DNA of 8,328 nucleotides from an uncultured Prevotellaceae bacterium (GTDB taxonomy: Bacteria > Bacteroidota > Bacteroidia > Bacteroidales > Bacteroidaceae). A program made the position numbers and the translations under genes. Of the stretch, positions 1 through 5,749 are shown piece after piece. The stretch spans positions 1 through 8,328 of the forward strand of contig CALBJW010000061.1 in assembly GCA_937893145.1 (NCBI GenBank). Reading direction: 5' to 3'. Each line of letters opens with the position of its first letter. Position 1 is the first letter of the stretch. The notes under the pieces were generated by a model, which was given only the letters and a program-made list of their open reading frames with translations, did not search any database and was not told the DNA's origin.

Positions 1-2551
1 AAGAGCAACCAGTAGCGTTAGCAACGATCTCACGGTCACCGAACAGCTGAGAAATCAGCTTAACATATGGAGTCTCACCACAACCAGCACAAGCACCAGA
101 GAACTCGAACAATGGAGTTGCGAACTGTGAATTCTTTGGATTCAAGGTGATGTCAATCAAATCCTGCTTAGAAGATACGTTCTTAACGCAGTACTCCCAG
201 TTAGCAGCTTCGGCAGCAGCCTTTGCAGAAGAATCATCGTAAGGAACCATCTTAAGAGCAGGGCCACCAGCCTTAGGATTACCAGGACAAACGTCAGCAC
301 AGTTACCGCAAGCCAGACAGTCCTTAACGCCTACCTGCATAGTGAAGTGCATACCCTTGAATGCAGCAGGAGCCTTCATCTCGATAGTCTGACCCTGGAA
401 GCCAGCCTTTTCCTCGTCGGTCATAACGAATGGACGGATACAAGCGTGAGGACAAACAAATGCACACTTGTTACACTGGATACACTTAGCAGGATCCCAT
501 TCTGGAACGAATGCACCTACACCGCGCTTCTCGTATGCAGCAGTACCCTGCTCCCAAGTACCATCCTCGATGCCCTTGTATGCAGAAACTGGCAGGTCAG
601 CACCGTTCTGAGCGTTGATAACGCGAACCAAGTTGTTGATGTATGCAGGATCATCGTTCTCTACGGTTGGATCTGCAGGCAGGTTAGCCCATGCTGGATC
701 TACAGCAAGAGTCTTGTACTCACCACCACGGTCAACAGCAGCGTAGTTCATGTTGACAATGTCTTCACCCTTCTTACCGTAAGACTTAACGATAGCCTTC
801 TTCATCTGCTCGATTGCGAGATCTACAGGGATAACCTCTGTGATGCGGAAGAATGCAGACTGAAGGATAGTATTTGTACGGTTACCAAGACCAATTTCCT
901 GAGCGATCTTAGTAGCGTTGATGTAGTAAACTGTGATGTTCTTCTCAGCGAAGTACTTCTTCACGTTGTTAGGGAGGAAGTTAACGAGTTCTTCACCCTC
1001 GAAGATTGTGTTGAGAAGGAACTGACCATTCTGACGAAGACCACGGAGAACATCGTACATGCGGAGGTAAGCCTGAACGTGACATGCTACGAAGTTAGGA
1101 GTCTTAATCTGGTATGTAGAACGGATTGGGTTGTCACCGAAACGGAGGTGTGAACATGTGAAACCACCAGACTTCTTAGAGTCGTATGAGAAGTATGCCT
1201 GGCAATACATGTCTGTGTTGTCACCGATGATCTTTACTGAGTTCTTGTTAGCACCTACAGTACCGTCAGCACCGAGACCGAAGAACTTACATTCCTTGTT
1301 GCTTGGGTCACCAAGAGCCATTTCCTCATCGAGTGGGAGAGACTTGAATGTAACATCGTCAACGATACCTAAAGTGAAGTGATTCTTTGGCTGAGGGAGC
1401 TCGAGGTTCTTGTAAACAGAAAGAATCATTGTTGGAGTAACGTCGCATGAACCGAGACCGTAACGACCGCCAACGATCATAGGAGCGTTCTCCTGACCAT
1501 AGAATGCATCCTTAACATCGAGGTAAAGTGGTTCACCGTTAGCACCTGGTTCCTTAGTACGGTCGAGAACAGCGATACGCTTAACTGTTGCAGGAACAGC
1601 AGCGAGAAGGCGCTCAACAGAGAATGGACGATAGAGGTGAACAGAAACCATACCATACTTCTTGCCATTAGCATTAGCATAGTCGATAGCTTCGCGAGCA
1701 GCTTCTGTAGCAGAACCCATGAGGATGATTACTTCTTCAGCGTCAGCAGCACCATAGTAAGAGAATGGCTTGTACTCACGACCAGTAATCTTAGAGATAG
1801 CCTCCATGTACTTTTCTACAGCAGCAGGTACTTCATCGTAGAATGGGTTACATGATTCGCGGTGAGCGAAGAATGTTTCAGGGTTTTCTGCCATACCCTT
1901 AGCCTCTGGATGCTCTGGAGTGAGAGCGCGGCTGCGGAATTCAGAAACCTTATCCATTGGTACGAGAGGACGGATATCTTCCATATCCATGATCTCAACC
2001 TTATTGTACTCGTGTGATGTGCGGAAACCGTCGAAGAAGTTGATGAATGGAACGCGAGTCTCAAGAGCAGCGAGGTGTGCTACTGCTGAGAGGTCCATAA
2101 CTTCCTGAACAGAACCTTCGCAAAGCATTGCGAAACCTGTCTGACGACAAGCCATAACGTCACCATGGTCACCGAAGATACAGAGTGAGTGAGATGCTAC
2201 TGTACGAGCCGAAACATGGAATACAGATGGAAGGAGCTCACCAGCAATCTTGTACATGTTAGGGATCATAAGGAGAAGACCCTGTGATGCTGTGAATGTT
2301 GTTGTAAGAGCACCAGCCTGAAGAGAACCGTGAACAGCACCTGCTGCACCAGCCTCAGACTGCATTTCCTGTACGAGTACTGTGTCGCCGAAGAGATTCT
2401 TGCGGCCCTGAACTGCCCACTCATCCACGTGCTCAGCCATTGGAGACGATGGAGTGATAGGGTAGATGGCAGCTACCTCAGAGAACATATACGCGATATG
2501 TGCTGCAGCGGTATTACCATCACAAGTGATAAATTTCTTTTCTTTACCCAT
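1..2551 (-). CDS. nifJ: Pyruvate:ferredoxin (flavodoxin) oxidoreductase, 3' end beyond window
   Basis: Oxidises pyruvate with CoA to acetyl-CoA and CO2 in the cytoplasm, passing electrons to ferredoxin or flavodoxin; central to anaerobic energy metabolism. The frame is open from ATG at 2551 to the left edge, giving 850 residues of a usual single-chain length near 1,180, so about 330 C-terminal residues are missing. Visible landmarks: YPITPSSP (about 30-37) and SEAGAAGAVHG (65-75) of the pyrimidine-side TPP domain, with Thr33, Glu66 and Arg116 matching known catalytic-site positions; a central gamma-type domain (about 420-630); two [4Fe-4S] motifs at Cys690/693/696/700 and Cys745/748/751/755; then the start of the second TPP domain with CAGC (Cys821, Cys824) and Cys849 as ligands of the proximal cluster. 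The fourth ligand lies outside. The start fits the family N-terminus (KKFITCDGNTAAAHIAY). No Shine-Dalgarno is visible. No frameshift was seen. Identification is secure. Confidence 0.97.
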   Translation of the reverse strand, partial: MGKEKKFITCDGNTAAAHIAYMFSEVAAIYPITPSSPMAEHVDEWAVQGRKNLFGDTVLVQEMQSEAGAAGAVHGSLQAGALTTTFTASQGLLLMIPNMYKIAGELLPSVFHVSARTVASHSLCIFGDHGDVMACRQTGFAMLCEGSVQEVMDLSAVAHLAALETRVPFINFFDGFRTSHEYNKVEIMDMEDIRPLVPMDKVSEFRSRALTPEHPEAKGMAENPETFFAHRESCNPFYDEVPAAVEKYMEAISKITGREYKPFSYYGAADAEEVIILMGSATEAAREAIDYANANGKKYGMVSVHLYRPFSVERLLAAVPATVKRIAVLDRTKEPGANGEPLYLDVKDAFYGQENAPMIVGGRYGLGSCDVTPTMILSVYKNLELPQPKNHFTLGIVDDVTFKSLPLDEEMALGDPSNKECKFFGLGADGTVGANKNSVKIIGDNTDMYCQAYFSYDSKKSGGFTCSHLRFGDNPIRSTYQIKTPNFVACHVQAYLRMYDVLRGLRQNGQFLLNTIFEGEELVNFLPNNVKKYFAEKNITVYYINATKIAQEIGLGNRTNTILQSAFFRITEVIPVDLAIEQMKKAIVKSYGKKGEDIVNMNYAAVDRGGEYKTLAVDPAWANLPADPTVENDDPAYINNLVRVINAQNGADLPVSAYKGIEDGTWEQGTAAYEKRGVGAFVPEWDPAKCIQCNKCAFVCPHACIRPFVMTDEEKAGFQGQTIEMKAPAAFKGMHFTMQVGVKDCLACGNCADVCPGNPKAGGPALKMVPYDDSSAKAAAEAANWEYCVKNVSSKQDLIDITLNPKNSQFATPLFEFSGACAGCGETPYVKLISQLFGDREIVANATGCS
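291..484 (-). other. Bacterial-type 2x[4Fe-4S] ferredoxin domain inside NifJ
   Basis: Two CxxCxxCxxxCP motifs lie about 55 residues apart. The first, CIQCNKCAFVCP, begins at Cys690 (codon 484-482). The second, CLACGNCADVCP, begins at Cys745 (codon 319-317). In the family these bind the medial and distal clusters that carry electrons from the TPP radical intermediate to external ferredoxin. All eight cysteines are present, so the electron relay looks intact. Confidence 0.9.
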
Positions 2552-2590
2552 AATTTAAAATATATAATGTGTAATTAGATGTTGGATATT

Positions 2591-3772
2591 TTAATACAGG
2601 AAGCCGAAGAGCCAGAGAGGTATCTGATTGCCTTCACCTTTTTCGCATTGGTTAACGGCAAAGAGAGTCTTGCTCTTTGACTTGAGTTTTGTAGAGTGTT
2701 CAACAATCTTAAAGTCGTATTTTTCGTCAATCAAGAATGAACAGAGGTTACCAATCTTGTTGACCTTATGATCTTTCCAGAGTGTATTGCAGAAGAATGT
2801 CTCAAGTACATCGTGTTCATCGAATGTACGAGGATAAAATGAGTACATGAGATTAGAGTTGTGAAGAAGCACGCGTGCTGGCTTCTTAGGGAATTCATCT
2901 CCTCTCGAGTAAATCATGTTCACAAGTCGAGCCTCCATGAGGTACTTAATGTAGTGCATTACTGTAGCACGACTCATGCCAAGTTCTTGAGCAAGCTGTG
3001 ACACATTTGGCACGCTGCTTCCGCTTGTTGTGAGGAGATAGAAGAGTTGTTTGATTTTTGCAAGATACTTAAGTTCAATCTGCTTGATGAGAAGTACATC
3101 GACTTCAATCATCATATTCATGTTCTTAAGGAGATTTTCAGAGTAGTTTCTCTTCTCGAGGAAAAATGGGTAGAAACCATGATGTAGGTAATCTTGGAAG
3201 AAATTGCGTGGATTAACATGATCAAGGATTTCTGTTGCTATCGAGGTGTGGTTCTCGATTATTTCTTCGAGAGTGTAAGCCTTGAGGTTAAGACCAGTCT
3301 TGAGGTTTACAAACTCGCGGAATGAGAAACCACGAAGGTTATAGCTCTTGACGATGCCATTGAGTTCTGGATTTTCCTCCTTGAGTCGCATGACAGAAGA
3401 GCCTGTGAATACGATTCGGAGTCCTGGATAGCGGTCGTAGCATTCGCGAAGTTGAGCACTCCAGTCGGGCTGCTTATATACTTGGTCAATCAAGAGAACC
3501 TTGCCGCCATTGTGGTAGAATTCACCCGCAAAGTTTGTGATGCCCTGATTCTGTACATAGAAGTTGTTTGTATTGATGTACAGACATGTGTGGTCGTTTG
3601 GAGCAAAATGTTCTTTAGCATACTGCAGCAAGAATGTAGTTTTACCTACTCCTCTTGCTCCCTTAATACCAATCAGTCGGTCTTTCCAATTAATTTCGTC
3701 CATAAGGTCACGATGAACAGTTGCTGGCAAATGTTCTACAAGGTAAGCATGTGTTCGGAAAAAGGATTCCAT
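2591..3772 (-). CDS. AAA-family ATPase with C-terminal DUF4143-like region
   Basis: A 393-residue predicted P-loop ATPase of a large, mostly uncharacterised bacterial and archaeal family; its cellular role is unknown. The N-terminal half is an AAA_14-type domain: Walker A GARGVGKTT at 38-46, Walker B LLIDQVY at 93-99, and a sensor-like VFTGSSVMRL at 121-130. The middle has a conserved GFYPFFLEKR (199-208). A helix-turn-helix-like stretch, with SQLAQELGMSRATV at 258-271, follows within a winged-helix-like region (256-287). The C-terminus ends in IPLWLFGFLY, a hallmark I associate with Bacteroidales members. Odd point: residue 97 is Gln (CAA) where related families usually have the catalytic Glu. 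No signal peptide or membrane segment is evident. The ATG at 3772 is preceded by an AT-rich leader without Shine-Dalgarno, about 57 bases below a consensus promoter. It stands alone between the agmatine deiminase gene and nifJ; no toxin or antitoxin partner is visible. Family call firm, function unknown. Confidence 0.88.
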   Translation of the reverse strand: MESFFRTHAYLVEHLPATVHRDLMDEINWKDRLIGIKGARGVGKTTFLLQYAKEHFAPNDHTCLYINTNNFYVQNQGITNFAGEFYHNGGKVLLIDQVYKQPDWSAQLRECYDRYPGLRIVFTGSSVMRLKEENPELNGIVKSYNLRGFSFREFVNLKTGLNLKAYTLEEIIENHTSIATEILDHVNPRNFFQDYLHHGFYPFFLEKRNYSENLLKNMNMMIEVDVLLIKQIELKYLAKIKQLFYLLTTSGSSVPNVSQLAQELGMSRATVMHYIKYLMEARLVNMIYSRGDEFPKKPARVLLHNSNLMYSFYPRTFDEHDVLETFFCNTLWKDHKVNKIGNLCSFLIDEKYDFKIVEHSTKLKSKSKTLFAVNQCEKGEGNQIPLWLFGFLY

Positions 3773-3835
3773 ATTTTCTTGATTGATTTATAGTTCGTAA
3801 TGCTGCTGATACTATTTATTTTTCGCATCGAGGGA

Positions 3836-3866
3836 CAAAGTTACATACTTTTTGCTAAAATGCAAA
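3836..3866 (-). promoter_or_regulatory. Bacteroidetes-type promoter for the ATPase gene
   Basis: Read on the minus strand, a -33 TTTG (3866-3863) is followed after exactly 19 bases by a -7 TAACTTTG (3843-3836), matching the known Bacteroidetes sigma-ABfr consensus TTTG-N19-21-TAnnTTTG. Transcription would begin a few bases past 3836, giving a leader of roughly 55-60 bases before the ATG at 3772. It lies in an AT-rich spacer in the right orientation. nifJ, 39 bases beyond the ATPase, may share this transcript. No experimental start is available. Confidence 0.7.
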
Positions 3867-3878
3867 CTCGACTTTGCA
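3861..3878. promoter_or_regulatory. 18-bp near-perfect palindrome, candidate operator
   Basis: TGCAAACTCGACTTTGCA is its own reverse complement at 16 of 18 positions; only the pair 3867/3872 breaks symmetry. The TGCAAA/TTTGCA arms are perfect. The left arm contains the -33 TTTG (3866-3863, minus strand) of the ATPase promoter, so a dimeric protein bound here would compete with or position RNA polymerase. A related half-site, TGCAAG, occurs at 3901-3906. The symmetry is directly visible; operator function is inferred. Confidence 0.4.
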
Positions 3879-3908
3879 AAAAATATAATAAAATAATGTA
3901 TGCAAGTC

Positions 3909-3954
3909 AAAAAAGAAAAAAGTATGCGTATAATAGTGATTTATTGCGTATACT
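3909..3954 (-). terminator. Candidate intrinsic terminator after the carB-trmD-agmatine deiminase cluster
   Basis: On the minus strand AGTATACG (3954-3947) can pair with CGCATACT (3928-3921), leaving one A-C mismatch, and the stem is followed at once by TTTTTCTTTTTT-like sequence (T-rich from 3921 to 3909). It sits about 27 bases beyond the TAA of the agmatine deiminase gene and upstream of the next promoter, where a terminator is expected. The stem is short and AT-rich, so strength is doubtful. The same bases also form a TGCGTATA direct repeat. Confidence 0.4.
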
Positions 3955-3980
3955 TTCTTTTATTGATGTGTTACCCGTCT

Positions 3981-5012
3981 TTACTTCGGATATTGCATTG
4001 TACAACAATGTAATGAACCATGTTGACGGATTAGAACTCTGCAGTCTATGCCTACAATTTCTCTATCTGGAAATGCCTTTTTCAGTTGGTTGATGGCGAT
4101 CTCATCGTTTTCTTTCTGATTGTATGTTGGCACAAGTACGGCACCATTCATAATTAAGAAGTTAGCGTATGTTGCAGGGAGACGCTGTGGATTGCCATTC
4201 TCATCCTCTTCTTCATCATCATAGATGGCATTTGGCATAGGAAGTGGAATAAGGTTATATGGATGTCCATCCGTAGTCGTAAATCCTTTGAGCTCATCTT
4301 CCATTGCCTTGAGTTCTTCGTAGTGTTCATCATCTTTGTCTTGGCACTGAACATAAGCAATAGTGTCCTTGCTGCATAAGCGTGCAACGGTGTCAACATG
4401 CCCGTCAGTATCATCGCCAGCAAGCCATGAGTGATTAAGCCATAGAACACGTTCTGCATTGAAGAATTGGCAGAGTTGTATTTCAATCTCAGCTTTGTTC
4501 ATCACATCATTTCTGTTAGGTGCAAGTAGGCAAGGGGAGGTGGTCATTATTGTACCTTCACCATCACTTTCTATGCTTCCTCCTTCGAGAACGAAATCAA
4601 GACAATTAGTGTATATACCTTCCACAACCTCAGCATCATACAAATTCTTGTTAATTTGATTGTCGAAGCATGATGCAAACTTTAGTCCCCATCCATTGAA
4701 CTGGAAATCCATCAAGATTTTCTGTTCATTGTGGGTACATGTGATGAAAGCATGGTCTCTTGCCCAAGTGTCATTTGTCTTGCATCCGAAAAGACGTATA
4801 TTTGTTTGTGGGACATCATGTGCTTTGAGTTCCTCAATAACATCGTTTGGGTGCTGAGCAACAATCAGTAGAGGTTCGCGTTTCGCAATCTCACGAGCCA
4901 TATTGCAGTAGCAGTCGACGACATCTTCATATATATATGCCCAGTCTGTTCCACGATGTGGCCACGTTAGTTGTACAAATGCTTGGGGTTCAAATTCGGC
5001 AGGTAAACGCAT
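3981..5012 (-). CDS. aguA: Agmatine deiminase family protein (PAD_porph superfamily)
   Basis: Likely hydrolyses agmatine to N-carbamoylputrescine and ammonia, an arginine-to-putrescine step in the cytoplasm. At 343 residues it is near the usual family size. Guanidine-modifying enzyme features in order: LTWPHRGTDW at 15-24, NDTWARDH at 80-87 (Asp81, Arg85, Asp86), LEGGSIESDG at 142-151, DDTDGHVDT at 200-208 with His205 and Asp207, and a C-terminal HCCTMQYP in which Cys336 aligns with the nucleophilic cysteine; Cys337 beside it is an extra. No signal peptide is present, which argues against a secreted Porphyromonas-type peptidylarginine deiminase, although the fold is shared. The start MRLPAEFEPQ fits the family. 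It follows trmD by 32 bases and is probably co-transcribed. The usual partner, N-carbamoylputrescine amidase, is not in the window. Superfamily certain; agmatine as substrate is probable. Confidence 0.85.
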   Translation of the reverse strand: MRLPAEFEPQAFVQLTWPHRGTDWAYIYEDVVDCYCNMAREIAKREPLLIVAQHPNDVIEELKAHDVPQTNIRLFGCKTNDTWARDHAFITCTHNEQKILMDFQFNGWGLKFASCFDNQINKNLYDAEVVEGIYTNCLDFVLEGGSIESDGEGTIMTTSPCLLAPNRNDVMNKAEIEIQLCQFFNAERVLWLNHSWLAGDDTDGHVDTVARLCSKDTIAYVQCQDKDDEHYEELKAMEDELKGFTTTDGHPYNLIPLPMPNAIYDDEEEDENGNPQRLPATYANFLIMNGAVLVPTYNQKENDEIAINQLKKAFPDREIVGIDCRVLIRQHGSLHCCTMQYPK

Positions 5013-5044
5013 GGTGTTATTATAGGTTTGTTAGGAAATGTATG

Positions 5045-5740
5045 TTATTTGAGTAGGTCTGGACGTCGTTCCTTTGTACGAGCGAGAGCCTGCTCATATT
5101 CCCAGTTCTTTATGTTCGCTTCATGTCCAGAAAGGAGTATTGAAGGCACACTCCATGTCTCATCTGGATTGCTTATAGGATGATACTCGGCTGGTCTTGT
5201 GTAGCATGGTGCTTCGAGTAGGTTGTCTTGGAACGAATCACTCAATGCACTTTCCACATCACCAATCACTCCCGGAACAACACGAATGATAGCATCGGTC
5301 ATGATTGCAGCAGCAAGTTCTCCACCTGTGAGGACATAATCACCGATTGACACCTCTTTAGTAATGAGATGTTCACGGATACGGTAGTCAATGCCCTTGT
5401 AGTGTCCGCAGATGATGATTAAGTTTTTCTTTAACGAAAGCTCGTTAGCCATTGGTTGATTGAAAGTTTCACCATCTGGAGCAGTAAAAATGATTTCGTC
5501 ATAATCTCTTTCCGACTTTAGTTTAGAGATAATAGCATCAAGTGGCTGGCATTGGATTACCATGCCTGCTTTACCGCCAAACGGATAATCATCGACACGC
5601 TTGTGCTTATCTGCTGTGTAGTCGCGGAGGTTATGAACATAAATCTCAGCAAGGCCCTTCTTTTGAGCCCTGCCGAGAATGGATTCTTTAGTGAATGGTT
5701 CTATCAGTTCTGGTAGAACCGTAATGATGTCTATTCGCAT
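5045..5740 (-). CDS. trmD: tRNA (guanine-37-N1)-methyltransferase
   Basis: Transfers a methyl group from S-adenosylmethionine to N1 of G37 next to the anticodon, preventing +1 frameshifting; usually essential. The 231-residue protein shows the SPOUT trefoil-knot signatures: DDYPFGGKAGMV at 50-61, CGHYKGIDYR at 111-120, SIGDYVLTGGE at 131-141 (the SAM-binding knot), IIRVVPGVIG at 151-160 and ALSDSF at 165-170. Arg153 and Asp168 have the same 15-residue spacing as E. coli Arg154 and Asp169, the catalytic pair. The end, VPSILLSGHEANI to ARTKERRPDLL, is typical of the family. It is about 24 residues shorter than E. coli TrmD, mostly at the C-terminus, and carries a small insert around YHPISNPDETW before the VPSILLSG motif. 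The usual rpsP-rimM-trmD-rplS operon is absent on both sides: carB precedes it by 9 bases and the agmatine deiminase gene follows, so expression probably follows carB. Confidence 0.96.
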   Translation of the reverse strand: MRIDIITVLPELIEPFTKESILGRAQKKGLAEIYVHNLRDYTADKHKRVDDYPFGGKAGMVIQCQPLDAIISKLKSERDYDEIIFTAPDGETFNQPMANELSLKKNLIIICGHYKGIDYRIREHLITKEVSIGDYVLTGGELAAAIMTDAIIRVVPGVIGDVESALSDSFQDNLLEAPCYTRPAEYHPISNPDETWSVPSILLSGHEANIKNWEYEQALARTKERRPDLLK

Positions 5741-5749
5741 AATTATTTA

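Noticed and set aside
347..1153. Open plus-strand frame of 268 codons
   Set aside because: It is antisense to the highly conserved nifJ frame and encodes no recognisable protein; its openness follows from the codon bias of the real gene.
2552..2563. TATATTTT just upstream of nifJ as a -7 box
   Set aside because: It lacks the final G of TAnnTTTG, has no TTTG about 20 bases upstream, and would give an essentially leaderless message.
2591..3772. ATPase as part of a defence or toxin-antitoxin pair
   Set aside because: No small partner gene, nuclease or other defence gene lies nearby; neighbours are housekeeping genes, so only a general family call is justified.
3800..4093. Plus-strand frame of 97 codons across the AT-rich spacer
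   Set aside because: Lys/Tyr-rich composition typical of AT-rich DNA, and it runs antisense into the conserved end of the agmatine deiminase gene; no family resemblance.
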